From Nocardioides jejuensis (GTDB taxonomy: Bacteria > Actinomycetota > Actinomycetes > Propionibacteriales > Nocardioidaceae), in contig NZ_SJZJ01000002.1 in NCBI RefSeq assembly GCF_004337475.1, forward strand, positions 172,139 through 236,138: a stretch of DNA of 64,000 nucleotides, given 5' to 3'. A program made the translations under genes and the position numbers. Positions 54,820 to 64,000 of the stretch are shown piece after piece. Every line of letters begins with the position of its first letter. The first letter of the stretch is position 1. The notes beneath the pieces are model-generated. The model did no database searches. It worked only from the letters and a program-made list of their open reading frames with translations, and was not told the DNA's origin.

Positions 54820-56079
54820 GTGAACCGCTTGCAGACTGCCATCAACCGCGCGCTCCGCAGCGGCAGCTCCATCGCAGTCGCCATGGCGGTCATGAGCATC
54901 GCGACGTACGGCTTCACGATGATCGCGGCCCGCATGCTCGGCCCGGGCGCATACGGCGCCCTCGTCGCGATGATGAACACCCTGCTGGTGGTCTCGGTCC
55001 TGCAGCTCGGCCTGCAGGCGACGGCAGCCCGGCGGATCTCCGCCGCACCGGACCACGTCGCGCAGATCGAGCACGGCATCCTGCGCCTGAGCTGGCGTGC
55101 CTCGCTCGTCCTCGGTGCGCTGATGCTGGCGCTGGCACCCGCCGTCAACACGGTGCTGCGGCTCGACAGCCTCCCGACCGCGATCATCATGGCGCTCACC
55201 GCCGTGCCGATGACGATGCTGGGTGGCCAGCTCGGCATCCTCCAGGGCGAACGACGCTGGTACCCGCTCGCGGTCGTCTACATCGCCAACGGCCTCCCCC
55301 GCCTGCTGATCGGCGTCGCCCTGATGGCCTGGCGGCCCGACGAGCTGACCGCGATCATCGGCGTCGCGCTCGGCCAGGTCGTGCCAGTCGTCTGCGGCTG
55401 GTGGACGCTGCGCCACACCCGCTCGCCCGGCGTACTGCTGCCGGAGCACGGGGCCCGCGCCGTCCTCCGCGAGACGCTGCACAACTCGCAGGCGCTCCTC
55501 GCGTTCTTCGCACTGTCGAACCTCGACATCCTGATCGCCCGCAACGTCCTCGACGACCACTCCGCCGGTCTGTACGCCGGAGGCCTGATCCTCACCAAGG
55601 CCGTGCTCTTCCTGCCGCAGTTCGTCGTCGTGGTGGCGTTCCCCAACATGTCGACGGCCAGCGAGCGCCGCCGTGCGCTGACGAAGAGCCTGCTGGCGGT
55701 CCTCGCCCTGGGCGTCGGCGCGATCCTCGGCTCGCTGCTGCTCCCCGGCTTCGCGATGGTCTTCGTCGGCGGTGGCGAGTACGCCGCCATCGAGAACAAG
55801 CTGTGGATGTTCGCGCTGCTGGGCACCCTGCTGTCGATGCTGCAGCTGCTGGTCTACGCCGTCATCGCGCGCCAGGGTCGCTACTCGGTGCTGCTGGTGT
55901 GGGTGGCGCTGGCCGGCATGGTCGCGCTCGGCCTCACCACGACGTCCCTCGCCGGCCTGCTGGCCGTGGTGATCGGTGCCGACACCGCGCTCTTCGTCGC
56001 CCTGACGGCGCTGAGCTACTGGCTCGTCGAGCAGCCGGCGCCGATCGTCGTCGACGAGCCCGTGCCCGCTGCCGCCTGA
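54820..56079 (+). CDS. Polysaccharide/oligosaccharide flippase-like membrane protein
   Basis: A 419-residue protein starting at GTG 54820, with about twelve helices. The topology and patterns such as TMIAARMLGPGAYGALVAMM near residue 35 and NLDILIARNVLDDHSAGLY near 235 match Wzx/MATE-like exporters of lipid-linked glycans. The ribosome site is weak, so translation may start slightly upstream. The gene is single, divergent from the coupled surface-protein operon, and separate from the glycan cluster at the left end of the window. Confidence 0.85.
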   Translation: MNRLQTAINRALRSGSSIAVAMAVMSIATYGFTMIAARMLGPGAYGALVAMMNTLLVVSVLQLGLQATAARRISAAPDHVAQIEHGILRLSWRASLVLGALMLALAPAVNTVLRLDSLPTAIIMALTAVPMTMLGGQLGILQGERRWYPLAVVYIANGLPRLLIGVALMAWRPDELTAIIGVALGQVVPVVCGWWTLRHTRSPGVLLPEHGARAVLRETLHNSQALLAFFALSNLDILIARNVLDDHSAGLYAGGLILTKAVLFLPQFVVVVAFPNMSTASERRRALTKSLLAVLALGVGAILGSLLLPGFAMVFVGGGEYAAIENKLWMFALLGTLLSMLQLLVYAVIARQGRYSVLLVWVALAGMVALGLTTTSLAGLLAVVIGADTALFVALTALSYWLVEQPAPIVVDEPVPAAA

Positions 56080-56107
56080 GTCGCGCCAACGCCGGGCCCG
56101 CCCTTCC

Positions 56108-56446
56108 TCAGCCCTCGGCCGACCCGAGGTCCTCGAACTTCTTCAGCTCGTCGCCGCACTCGTCCTTCATCGCCTTCTCGACGTCGGACTCGGAGATCCC
56201 GGCATCCTTCGCCTTCTTCTCGAGCGCCTTGCCCTTCTTCTCCAGTTCGGCGAGCTGCGGCGGGACGGTGGTGTCGCCGCTCATCGCCTGATCCACCGCG
56301 TCCTTCATGAGCTTCTCAATGTCGACGCTCTTCACCAGGTCGCATGACTCGCTGGCGATGCTCTTGGCCGTCGGACCTCCGCAAGCGGTGAGGCCGCTGG
56401 CGAGCAGGATGCTGGTGGCGACTGCGGCGAGACGGGTGACGATCAT
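56108..56446 (-). CDS. Small lipoprotein with helical mature part
   Basis: A 112-residue lipoprotein. The signal peptide ends in a lipobox LTAC (Cys22). The mature part is helical and strongly charged (Lys/Glu/Asp), with two more Cys (in ESCDLV and DECGDE) that may pair. A strong AGGAGG lies 6 bases before ATG 56446. Function unknown. It lies downstream of polA on the same strand after 91 bases. Confidence 0.8.
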   Translation of the reverse strand: MIVTRLAAVATSILLASGLTACGGPTAKSIASESCDLVKSVDIEKLMKDAVDQAMSGDTTVPPQLAELEKKGKALEKKAKDAGISESDVEKAMKDECGDELKKFEDLGSAEG

Positions 56447-56537
56447 GCGTACCTCCTGGTGGCTCGCCACGCGCTCGTGCGCGGCGCTGCCACCGACCCT
56501 ACGGAGAGCCTTTCCAGCCCGCTGCCGAACGCCTCGA

Positions 56538-59222
56538 TCAGTGCGCGGCTTCGTGCCACGAACGACCGGTGCCCACGGACACGTCGAGCGGCACCGTCAG
56601 GTCGGCGGCTCCACCCATCCGCTCGCGCACGAGCGTCGTGAGGGCATCGGTCTCCCCCGGCGCGACCTCGAAGACGAGCTCGTCGTGCACCTGGAGCAGC
56701 ATGCGGCTCTGCAGGCCGGCGTCGGCGATCGCCCGGTCCACGTCGAGCATCGCGACCTTGATCAGGTCGGCGGCGGAGCCCTGGATCGGTGCGTTGAGCG
56801 CCATCCGCTCGGCCATCTCGCGACGCTGGCGGTTGTCGCTGGTCAGGTCCGGCAGGTAGCGGCGACGACCCATGATCGTCTCCGTGTAGCCGCTGCGGCG
56901 GGCCTCCTCGACGACGCCGCCGAGGTAGTCGCGGATGCCACCGAAGGTCTCGAAGTACTCGTCCATCAGGACACTGGCGTCACCAGGCGTGATCTTCAGC
57001 TGCTGGCTCAGGCCGAAGGCTGACAAGCCGTAGGCGAGGCCGTAGTTCATCGCCTTGATCTTGGCGCGCTGCTCGACGGTGATCGCGTCGATCGGGGTGT
57101 CGAACACCTTGGACGCCGTGATCGCGTGGAAGTCCTGACCCGAGCGGAACGCCTCGATCAGCAGCTCGTCGCCGGAGAGGTGCGCCATGATCCGCATCTC
57201 GATCTGGCTGTAGTCAGCCGTCATCAGCGTCTCGAAGCCGTCGCCCACGACGAACGCCTCGCGAATCCGGCGCCCCGACTCGGTGCGCACCGGGATGTTC
57301 TGCAGGTTGGGCTCGGTCGAGCTGAGCCGGCCGGTCGCCGCGATGAGCTGGTTGAACGTCGTGTGGATGCGGCCGTCGGGCTGCACCGTCTTGAGCAGGC
57401 CCTCGACGGTCTGCCGCAGGCGCGTCACGTCACGGTGGCGCAGGAGGTGCAGCAGGAACGGGTGCTCGGTCTTCTCGAAGAGGCCCTGGAGGGCGTCGGC
57501 GTCGGTGGTCCAGCCGGTCTTGGTCTTCTTCGTCTTCGGCATGCCGAGCTCGTCGAAGAGGACCACCTGCAGTTGCTTGGGCGAGCCGAGGTTGATCTCC
57601 TTGCCGATCACCGCGAAGGCGTCGTCCATCGCCGCGCGCACCTCGCCCGCGAAGTCCGCCTCCAGGCCCTCGAGGTAGGCGACGTCGACGGCAATGCCCG
57701 TGCGCTCCATCGAGGCCAGGTTGCCGATCAGGGGCAGCTCGACGTCGGCCATGAGCCGCGTCGCGCCATGGTCCTCGACCTCCTCGCTGAGGACGCCCGC
57801 GAGGTCGAGCACGGCGCGCGCCTGCAGCATGAGCAGGGTGGCAGCGTCGTCGCCACCGGTGACGTCAGCCGTGTCGAAGAGGCCCTCCTGCTCGGCCTTC
57901 TCCTCCTGCCGCAGCTCGCGCTTGAGGTAGCGCAGCGTCAGGTCGTCGAGGTTGTACGAGCGCTGGTCCGGCTGGACGAGGTACGCCGCGACGGCGGTGT
58001 CGGTGGCGACTCCTGCGAGGTCCCAGCCCTGCGCGGCGAGCGCGTTGCCCGGGCCCTTCGAGTCGTGGAGCACCTTCGGACGCGATGCGTCGGCGAGCCA
58101 GGCCCCGAGGGCCGCGTCGGCCTCCGGCGTCAGCGTCGCCACGTCGACGTACGCCGCGCGGTCGTCGGCCGTCGCGAACGCGATGCCGTCGACGCGGCCG
58201 GTGCCCGAGCCCCACGTGCCGCGCACCTGGACGCCGACGGTGTCGGTGCCGAGGTCGGTGAGGAAGGCCGCCACGTCATCGGCGGCGAGGCTGCGCCCCT
58301 CGAGGGCGAAGCCGGTGTCCTCCGCGACCGGCTCGTCCGCGGCGCCGACGACATCGAGCAGGCGCGTGCGGAGCTCGCCGCGGAACTCGAGCTCGTCGAG
58401 CAGCTCCAGCGCCGTGGTCCGGTCCCACTCGCCGCGCCCGAGGTCGGCCGGCTTCAGCGCGAGCGGAAGGTCGCAGACCAGCGCGTTGAGGCGGCGGTTG
58501 CGGATGACGTCGGTCAGGTGCTCGCGCAGGCTCTCCCCCGCCTTGCCGCCCACCTTGTCGACGTGCGTGATCAGGTTGTCGAGGCCGTCGTAGGTGGCGA
58601 TCCACTTGGCAGCGGTCTTCGGGCCCACGCCGGGCACACCCGGCAGGTTGTCGGACTGCTCTCCGACGAGGGCGGCCAGCTCCGGGTAGCGCTGCGGGGG
58701 CACGCCGTACTTCTCCTCGACGGCGGCCGGGGTCATCCGGGCCAGGTCGGAGACGCCGCGCATCGGGTAGAGGACGGTCGAGGTGTCCGAGACAAGCTGG
58801 AGCGAGTCGCGGTCGCCGGTCAGGATGAGGACGTCAAAGCCCTCGGCCGTCGCCTCCGTGGCCAGCGTCGCGATGATGTCGTCGGCCTCGTAACCCTCGT
58901 GGTGCAGCCACTTGATGCTCAGCGCGTCGAGCATCCGCTGGATCAGCGGGAGCTGGCTCTTGAACTCGTCGGGCGTCTTGTTGCGCTTCGCTTTGTACTC
59001 GCTGTACTCCGCCATGCGGAAGGTCTGGCGGCTCAGGTCGAAGGCGACCACGACGTGCGTCGGCTGCTCGTCGCGCAGCACGTTGGCCAGCATCGAGGTG
59101 AAGCCGTAGACAGCGTTGGTGTGCTGCCCCGTCGCGGTGGCGAAGTTGTCCACCGGGAGCGCGAAGAAGGCGCGGTAGGCGAGCGAATGTCCGTCGAGCA
59201 GCAGCAGGCGGGGGCGAGTCAC
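56538..59222 (-). CDS. polA: DNA polymerase I
   Basis: An 894-residue family A polymerase. The 5'-3' flap nuclease domain (about 1-290) has GHSLAYRAFFALP and the FYEADD-type YEADDIIATLA. The middle exonuclease-like domain (about 300-480) lacks the DxE proofreading site, as is usual in actinobacteria. The polymerase domain carries motif A DYSQIEMRIMAHLSGD, the finger motif with RRRYLPDL and QGSAADLIKVAM, and motif C QVHDELVFEV. Starts at GTG 59222. It acts in Okazaki-fragment processing and repair. Confidence 0.96.
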   Translation of the reverse strand: MTRPRLLLLDGHSLAYRAFFALPVDNFATATGQHTNAVYGFTSMLANVLRDEQPTHVVVAFDLSRQTFRMAEYSEYKAKRNKTPDEFKSQLPLIQRMLDALSIKWLHHEGYEADDIIATLATEATAEGFDVLILTGDRDSLQLVSDTSTVLYPMRGVSDLARMTPAAVEEKYGVPPQRYPELAALVGEQSDNLPGVPGVGPKTAAKWIATYDGLDNLITHVDKVGGKAGESLREHLTDVIRNRRLNALVCDLPLALKPADLGRGEWDRTTALELLDELEFRGELRTRLLDVVGAADEPVAEDTGFALEGRSLAADDVAAFLTDLGTDTVGVQVRGTWGSGTGRVDGIAFATADDRAAYVDVATLTPEADAALGAWLADASRPKVLHDSKGPGNALAAQGWDLAGVATDTAVAAYLVQPDQRSYNLDDLTLRYLKRELRQEEKAEQEGLFDTADVTGGDDAATLLMLQARAVLDLAGVLSEEVEDHGATRLMADVELPLIGNLASMERTGIAVDVAYLEGLEADFAGEVRAAMDDAFAVIGKEINLGSPKQLQVVLFDELGMPKTKKTKTGWTTDADALQGLFEKTEHPFLLHLLRHRDVTRLRQTVEGLLKTVQPDGRIHTTFNQLIAATGRLSSTEPNLQNIPVRTESGRRIREAFVVGDGFETLMTADYSQIEMRIMAHLSGDELLIEAFRSGQDFHAITASKVFDTPIDAITVEQRAKIKAMNYGLAYGLSAFGLSQQLKITPGDASVLMDEYFETFGGIRDYLGGVVEEARRSGYTETIMGRRRYLPDLTSDNRQRREMAERMALNAPIQGSAADLIKVAMLDVDRAIADAGLQSRMLLQVHDELVFEVAPGETDALTTLVRERMGGAADLTVPLDVSVGTGRSWHEAAH

Positions 59223-59282
59223 CCGGTGACTCTATCGACCGGCGCCGACAGGTCGCTGTACGGCGTCCGGCAGGATGGAGCC

Positions 59283-59735
59283 ATGACCAAGCGTGAGATG
59301 CCGGCGACCCTCGAGGGGCTGCCGATCGACGAGTACCTGGCCCTCCTGCCCGCCGGCATGGGCGCCCTCAACGAGCGGATGGGCATCGAGCTCGTCGAGA
59401 TCTCGGCACAGCGGATCGTCGCGACGATGCCGGTCGAGGGCAACACCCAGCCGTTCGGCCTGCTGCACGGCGGCGCCTCCGTCGTGCTCGCGGAGACGCT
59501 CGGCTCGGTCGGCTCCTCGATCCACGCCTACCCCGACAAGATGGCGGTCGGCGTCGACATCAATGCCACCCACCACCGCTCCGCGATGAGCGGCACGGTC
59601 ACCGGCGTCGCGACCGCGATCCACCTGGGGCGCAGCTCGGCGGCGTACGAGGTGATCATCACGAACGAAGAGGGCAAGCGCCTCTGCACCTCGCGGATCA
59701 CCTGCGCGCTGGTGCCGATGGGCTCGAAGGGCTAG
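59283..59735 (+). CDS. Hotdog-fold acyl-CoA thioesterase (PaaI type)
   Basis: A 150-residue hotdog protein. The catalytic turn PFGLLHGGASVVLAETLGS (about 58-76) carries the HGG and Glu of the EntH/PaaI-like thioesterases. The start ATG 59283 lies just after the polA gene (divergent). Several actinobacteria have a similar thioesterase near polA, from memory. It overlaps the convergent GNAT gene by 4 bases. Substrate unknown (aryl- or acyl-CoA). Confidence 0.9.
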   Translation: MTKREMPATLEGLPIDEYLALLPAGMGALNERMGIELVEISAQRIVATMPVEGNTQPFGLLHGGASVVLAETLGSVGSSIHAYPDKMAVGVDINATHHRSAMSGTVTGVATAIHLGRSSAAYEVIITNEEGKRLCTSRITCALVPMGSKG

Positions 59736-60310
59736 ACCGACTGCGAACGACGCGTGGCGCGCCGGGCGGCCAGCACCTGACCGAGGTTGTTGCGCTGGCC
59801 CGGGGCGGCCCCGCCGATGCGGGCCGGCACCTCGACCGGGAGCTTCGCCCGCAGCGCTGCCGTCGGCGCGACGCGGATGGTCGCGGCCGGGCTGAGCCCG
59901 AGCCGGGCCAGGAACCGGTTGGTGTCGCGCGAGTTGCCGCCGGTGACGCTGACGACGTGGGTCGTGCCGTGCTCCTCCGCCCAGCTGACGGCGGCCTCCA
60001 TCAGGCCGCGCGCGACGCCCCGGCGACGGAACTCCTCGTCGACCTTGAGCAGGTGGATGAAGACAGCCTGATCGCTGGTCAGCGGCATCAGCGGACCGAG
60101 CCGGAGGTACGCCGCACCGACGATGCGCTCGTCGACGACTGCGACGACGATCCGGTCGTGCATGCTGGCCAGGACCTTGCGGATCGTCGACGGGATGTCG
60201 TGCCGCAGCGCCTCGTGCTGGCCGACCCGGTTGTCCGCGTGCCAGAGCACGCCGAGCGAGGCGGCGTCGTCCGCCTCCACGGCGCGGATCTGGAACGGTG
60301 CACGGCTCAT
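59732..60310 (-). CDS. GNAT-family N-acetyltransferase
   Basis: A 192-residue acetyltransferase. The coenzyme A loop is VDEEFRRRGVARGLMEAAV (about 90-108), matching the R/Q-x-x-G-x-G/A motif in RRGVA. IRAVEADDAASLGVLW near the start and a conserved GGNSRDTNRFLARLG in the last half fit the family. The C-terminal 50 residues are basic and less conserved. Acceptor unknown. It is 70 bases downstream of livF. Confidence 0.88.
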   Translation of the reverse strand: MSRAPFQIRAVEADDAASLGVLWHADNRVGQHEALRHDIPSTIRKVLASMHDRIVVAVVDERIVGAAYLRLGPLMPLTSDQAVFIHLLKVDEEFRRRGVARGLMEAAVSWAEEHGTTHVVSVTGGNSRDTNRFLARLGLSPAATIRVAPTAALRAKLPVEVPARIGGAAPGQRNNLGQVLAARRATRRSQSV

Positions 60311-60380
60311 GACTACCTCCCCGATGTCGGCGATGCGAGAGGCAGCCTATGCCTCAGGATCAACTGCTGTCTGCCGGGTC

Positions 60381-61100
60381 TCAGACGTCGCCGCCGAGGT
60401 ACGCCGCCTTGACCGCCGGGTCACCGGCGAGCTCCGTGCCCGTCCCCGAACGGACGATCTCCCCGGTCTCGAGCACGTGGGCCGTGTGCGCCCGCTTGAG
60501 CGCCTGGGCGGCATTCTGCTCGACGAGAAGGACGGTCGTGCCCTGCTGGTTGATCTCGGTGATGATCGCGAAGATCTGCTGGATCAGCTTCGGCGCGAGG
60601 CCCATCGACGGCTCGTCGAGCAGGACCAGGCGCGGACGCGCCATGAGCGCGCGGCCCATCGCGAGCATCTGCTGCTCGCCGCCCGACATGCTGCCAGCGA
60701 CCTGCTTCTCGCGCTCCTTGAGCCGCGGGAAGAGGGTGAAGACACGGTCGAGGTCCTCGGCGTAGGCCTTGGACCGTCGGTCCTTGCGGACGTACGCGCC
60801 CATGTCGAGGTTCTCGCGGACGGTCATGCCGGGGAAGCATCCACGGCCCTCGGGCGACTGGCTGATGCCGAGCTTGACCCGCTTCTCCGGGGAGAGGTTG
60901 GTGATGTCGGTGCCGTCGAACACGACCTTGCCCTCGCGGACCTTGCGCAGACCCGAGAGGGTCTTGAGCGTGGTGGTCTTGCCCGCGCCGTTGGCGCCGA
61001 TCAGGGTCGCGATCGTGCCTTCCTCGACCCCGAAGCTGACTCCGCGGATCGCCTCGATGTGTCCGTAGTTGACCGACAGGCCTTCGACCTCAAGAAGCAT
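60381..61100 (-). CDS. livF: Branched-chain amino-acid ABC transporter ATP-binding protein LivF
   Basis: A 239-residue ABC ATPase. Walker A is GANGAGKTT (35-43), the signature is MSGGEQ (138-143) and Walker B is VLLDEP (159-164). The start YGHIEAIRGVSF and the short length are typical of LivF. It forms the second nucleotide-binding subunit of the Liv transporter with LivG. Its start overlaps the livG gene end by 11 bases. Last gene of livHMGF. Confidence 0.95.
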   Translation of the reverse strand: MLLEVEGLSVNYGHIEAIRGVSFGVEEGTIATLIGANGAGKTTTLKTLSGLRKVREGKVVFDGTDITNLSPEKRVKLGISQSPEGRGCFPGMTVRENLDMGAYVRKDRRSKAYAEDLDRVFTLFPRLKEREKQVAGSMSGGEQQMLAMGRALMARPRLVLLDEPSMGLAPKLIQQIFAIITEINQQGTTVLLVEQNAAQALKRAHTAHVLETGEIVRSGTGTELAGDPAVKAAYLGGDV

Positions 61101-61869
61101 CTTCGTCTTCCACTCCCAGGTACGCCGCGATCACGGCCGGGTTGTCACGGATCTCCGCCGGGGTGCCCTCGGCGATCTTGCGGCCGAACTCGAGAACGAC
61201 GATCCGGTCGGTCACGCCCATCACGAGCTTCATGTCGTGCTCGATCAGGAGCACGGTGTAGCCCTGGTCGCGGACCCGCTTGATGAGGTCCATCAGGACC
61301 TTCTTCTCTGCGGGGTTGAAGCCGGCGGCCGGCTCGTCGAGGCAGATCAGCTGCGGACTGGTCGCCATCGCGCGGGCGATCTCGAGGCGGCGCTGGTCGC
61401 CGTAGGAGAGGTTGGCAGCGAGCTCGTCGGCCTTCTTCTCCAGGCCCATGAAGCGCAGCAGCTCCATCGCGCGCGTGTGCGACTCGTCCTCCTCGCGCCG
61501 CTGCATCGGCGTACGGAAGAGGGAGTTGAGCAGGCCGGAGCGCTTGTGCGCATCGGTGCCGACCAGGACGTTCTCCAGGGCGGTCATCGCCTTGAAGAGG
61601 CGGATGTTCTGGAAGGTCCGGGCGATGCCGAGGCGGGTGATCTGGTGCTTCTTCTTCCGCGCGAGCGACGTGCCGTTGAAGGTGATCCGTCCCGAGGTCG
61701 GTACGTAGACGCCGGTGATCGCGTTGAAGCAGGTCGTCTTGCCGGCCCCGTTGGGGCCGATCAGCCCGAGGATCTCCCCCGGCTTGATGTCGAAGCTGAC
61801 GTCGTCGAGCGCGACCAGCCCACCGAACTTCAGGGTGAGCTGCTCGACAGCGAGCAGTGCGTCGGTCAT
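61090..61869 (-). CDS. livG: Branched-chain amino-acid ABC transporter ATP-binding protein LivG
   Basis: A 259-residue ABC ATPase with Walker [10 protein letters not shown] (38-46), the signature region [15 protein letters not shown] and Walker B LICLDEP. The C-terminal [13 protein letters not shown] is typical of LivG. ATG 61869 overlaps the livM stop (ATGA); the reading to 62073 is a shadow of livM. Confidence 0.95.
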   Translation of the reverse strand: MTDALLAVEQLTLKFGGLVALDDVSFDIKPGEILGLIGPNGAGKTTCFNAITGVYVPTSGRITFNGTSLARKKKHQITRLGIARTFQNIRLFKAMTALENVLVGTDAHKRSGLLNSLFRTPMQRREEDESHTRAMELLRFMGLEKKADELAANLSYGDQRRLEIARAMATSPQLICLDEPAAGFNPAEKKVLMDLIKRVRDQGYTVLLIEHDMKLVMGVTDRIVVLEFGRKIAEGTPAEIRDNPAVIAAYLGVEDEDAS

Positions 61870-62963
61870 GCCTCGGCTCCTTCCTCGAGCGAGTCGATCT
61901 CGGCGGCCAGCTGCCGCGCGCGGACCGTACGTCGCGGTGGCAGCAGGCCCTGCGGCCGCCAGACCGCCAGCACCATCAGCGCCAGACCGAAGGTGAAGAC
62001 GCGCCAGTCGTCGAAGAACCGGAAACGCTCCGGCAGGTAGGCCACCAGGATCGCACCGAGGACGACGCCCCAACGATTGCCCTGCCCACCGACCACGACG
62101 GCAGCGAGGAAGAGGATCGACAACAACAGCTTGAACGAATCAGGGCTGACGAAGCCCTGACGGGTGGCGAACAGCGCGCCGGAAAGTCCTCCGACTGCGG
62201 CACCGATCGCGAACGCGAGCAGCTTGTAGCGGAAGGTCGCGACGCCCATGAGCTCGGCGACGTCCTCGTCCTCGCGGGTCGACTCCCACGCGCGACCCAC
62301 GCGGCTGGTCTTGAGAAGCGAGTCTGCGCAGAGGATGACCAGCACCATCGTCAGGGCCAGCCAGTAGAACGGAATGGCGTCGACGACACCGAACTCGAAG
62401 AAGCGGGTCTGGTTGCCGAGATCGATCAGCGGCTGCCCGCCCTCCCACGCCACGTGGGGAATGTCGAAGAGCCCGACCGAGGGCGGCTCCGGGATCGACG
62501 AGACACCGGCAGCCGCACCCAGCCAGTCGAGGTTCACCGCGACGATGCGGATGATCTCGCCGAAGCCGAGCGTCACGATCGCGAGGTAGTCGCCGCGCAC
62601 GCGCAGCGTCGGCGCTCCGAGCACGATGCCCGAGATCACCGCCGCGAGGACTGCGATCGGGACGACGACCGGCCAGGACAGGTGCGCATGGAGCGAGGTG
62701 AGGATCGCGACCGTGTACGCACCGACGGCGTAGAAGCCGACGTACCCGAGGTCGAGCAGGCCCGCATAGCCGACGACGACGTTGAGACCGAGAGCAACGA
62801 GAACGAAGCTGGCCACGGTGAAGAGCACGCCACCGAAGTCGGAGCCCGTCGTCGTGATCAGCGGCGGGTTGAGCAGCGGCAGCGCGTAGACCAAAAGGGT
62901 CACCAGCACGACGACCGCGTAGCGGGCGGGCCGCGGAAGCGCGGCAAAGCGTTCACGGATCAT
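61866..62963 (-). CDS. livM: Branched-chain amino-acid ABC transporter permease LivM
   Basis: A 365-residue permease with about ten helices. The start [24 protein letters not shown] (about 59-82, core [13 protein letters not shown]) and [19 protein letters not shown] near the C-terminus are typical of LivM. The late hydrophilic region includes an Arg-rich tail. It pairs with LivH in the membrane. Start overlaps livH stop (ATGA). Confidence 0.95.
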   Translation of the reverse strand: MIRERFAALPRPARYAVVVLVTLLVYALPLLNPPLITTTGSDFGGVLFTVASFVLVALGLNVVVGYAGLLDLGYVGFYAVGAYTVAILTSLHAHLSWPVVVPIAVLAAVISGIVLGAPTLRVRGDYLAIVTLGFGEIIRIVAVNLDWLGAAAGVSSIPEPPSVGLFDIPHVAWEGGQPLIDLGNQTRFFEFGVVDAIPFYWLALTMVLVILCADSLLKTSRVGRAWESTREDEDVAELMGVATFRYKLLAFAIGAAVGGLSGALFATRQGFVSPDSFKLLLSILFLAAVVVGGQGNRWGVVLGAILVAYLPERFRFFDDWRVFTFGLALMVLAVWRPQGLLPPRRTVRARQLAAEIDSLEEGAEA

Positions 62964-63949
62964 GCGCGTGCCCTTCCCAGGGACTCACCGAGGATGCCGC
63001 TCGGCCGGAACATCAGGATGACGACGAGCAGGACGAACGCCACCACGTCCTGCCACTTGGTGCCGATCAGGGCGGAGCAGTAGTTCTCGGCGATGCCGAG
63101 GATCAGGCCGCCGAGCACGGCACCGCGGAGGTTGCCGATGCCACCGAGCACTGCTGCGACGAACGCCTTCACACCGAGCAGGAAGCCGATGTTGAACTTG
63201 GTGACACCGGTCTTGACCATGAACAGGGTGGCGGCTGCTCCGGCCAGGACGCCGCCGACGAGGAACGTCGTCTGGATGACCCGGGTCGCGTTCACGCCCA
63301 TCAGGGCGGCGGTCTCGGGATCCTGCGCGACGGCGCGAATACCAGCGCCGAGCCGCGAGCGGCGTACGAACTGGTCTGCGGCGATCATGAGCGCAATGGC
63401 CGAGAGGACGACGACGACGTCGACGATGCGGACGTCGTAGTCGCCGATCGGGAAGAGCGGACGGTCGTGCACGACGTTGGGGAGCACCGTCGCGTCGCGC
63501 GGGCGACCGACATAGGTGCCGAGCGAGTCACGCAGGCCGAACCAGTCGGCCACCTTGTCGCGCAGGCCCATCAGCTCGGAGAGCGCGAACGAGGCGCCGA
63601 TCGCGGAGATCAGTGCGACGAGCTTGGGCGACTTGCGCTTGATGAGCGGCCGGTAGGCGAGCCGTTCGAGCAGCAGCGCCACGCCTCCGGAGGTGATCAC
63701 CGCGGCCACGAAGCCCAGGAGCAGGATGCCGATCGCGGCGGCTGCTCCGGTCTGGCCGTCACCGCCGAGGGCGATCACCGTCCAGGCACACGCGAACGTG
63801 CCGAACATGAAGACCTCGGAGTGGGCGAAGTTGATCAGCTGCAACACGCCGTAGACCATCGTGTAGCCCAGCGCGATGAGGGCGTAGATCGAGCCCATCA
63901 CCAGACCCGTGATGGTCAGCGTGAAGAAGCTGTCGAGCAGGAGATGCAA
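62960..63949 (-). CDS. livH: Branched-chain amino-acid ABC transporter permease LivH
   Basis: A 329-residue permease with about eight helices. The N-terminal TGLVMGSIYALIALGYTMVYG and INFAHSEVFMFGTF (conserved GxxNFAHG-like region) identify the family, and later KAFVAAVLGGIGNLRGAVLGG is diagnostic. A GGAG site lies just before ATG 63949. It is the first readable gene of livHMGF; the periplasmic binding protein is probably encoded upstream beyond the window edge. Confidence 0.95.
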   Translation of the reverse strand: MHLLLDSFFTLTITGLVMGSIYALIALGYTMVYGVLQLINFAHSEVFMFGTFACAWTVIALGGDGQTGAAAAIGILLLGFVAAVITSGGVALLLERLAYRPLIKRKSPKLVALISAIGASFALSELMGLRDKVADWFGLRDSLGTYVGRPRDATVLPNVVHDRPLFPIGDYDVRIVDVVVVLSAIALMIAADQFVRRSRLGAGIRAVAQDPETAALMGVNATRVIQTTFLVGGVLAGAAATLFMVKTGVTKFNIGFLLGVKAFVAAVLGGIGNLRGAVLGGLILGIAENYCSALIGTKWQDVVAFVLLVVILMFRPSGILGESLGRARA

Positions 63950-64000
63950 GGGATGCTCCCTCGGAGGAGTGAAGAGGGAGGCGCGCTGCGCCCGGCCGGG
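63950..64000. other. Leader of livH at the window edge
   Basis: The last 51 bases are upstream of livH. They contain only the ribosome-binding region and a G+C-rich stretch; no gene can be assigned. Confidence 0.4.

Overview
The window is about 70% G+C with GTG/ATG starts and many 4-base ATGA/GTGA gene overlaps. It carries actinobacterial signatures: a SigA/HrdB with an Ala/Lys-rich N-terminal arm, a second GyrB-like topoisomerase next to a DUF7455 zinc-ribbon gene, DUF4192, and RpsA/CoaE/PolA in one neighbourhood with livFGMH. Together these point to a chromosome segment of a high-GC actinobacterium, most likely Nocardioidaceae (Nocardioides-like). No tRNA, rRNA, CRISPR array, insertion sequence or prophage was recognised.

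Left part (1-9113), cell-envelope glycan: a partial polysaccharide flippase (minus), two secreted or anchored glycoside-hydrolase-like proteins (plus), and a minus-strand operon of four genes joined by 4-base overlaps (GT2 glycosyltransferase, anchored small protein, condensation-domain acyltransferase, DUF2206-like polytopic protein).

9114-24865, housekeeping: beta-carbonic anhydrase, RtcB, PurT, small membrane proteins, the gyrB2-hypothetical-thioesterase operon, DUF7455, DUF456, an EamA transporter, a large secreted Ig-like protein, DUF1304, SigA, and a HhH-GPD repair protein. It ends in a PIG-L gene that belongs to the next operon.

24128-28086: PAP2/inositolphosphotransferase-like protein, then a fusion of a lipid-flippase-like membrane domain with a GT4 glycosyltransferase, then a PIG-L deacetylase. 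This looks like an anionic glycolipid pathway.

28216-46161: DUF4192, DinB, a secreted phosphoesterase, the 5-oxoprolinase operon pxpABC followed by a TetR gene with two tandem palindromes over its start and a DoxX-like protein, oligopeptidase B, an ECF sigma factor coupled to a membrane-anchored kelch protein, a SigB-like group 2 sigma factor, the SIMPL-coaE-nagZ-like operon, an acyl-CoA synthetase, a lipoprotein esterase and a GlxA/AraC regulator.

46255-64000: a tiny membrane protein, ribosomal protein S1, a degenerate aminoglycoside-phosphotransferase-like protein, two coupled secreted peptidoglycan hydrolases sharing an I36-inhibitor-like module at opposite ends, a methyltransferase, a long repetitive surface protein with a membrane partner, a second flippase, a lipoprotein, DNA polymerase I, a hotdog thioesterase, a GNAT acetyltransferase and livHMGF of a branched-chain amino-acid ABC transporter whose binding protein probably lies beyond the right edge.

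The most interesting parts are the four-gene acylated-glycan-like operon, the PAP2/flippase-GT4/PIG-L operon, the paired hydrolases with swapped I36-like modules, and the tandem operator of the TetR gene. All functional statements rest on reading motifs by eye; no database search was run.
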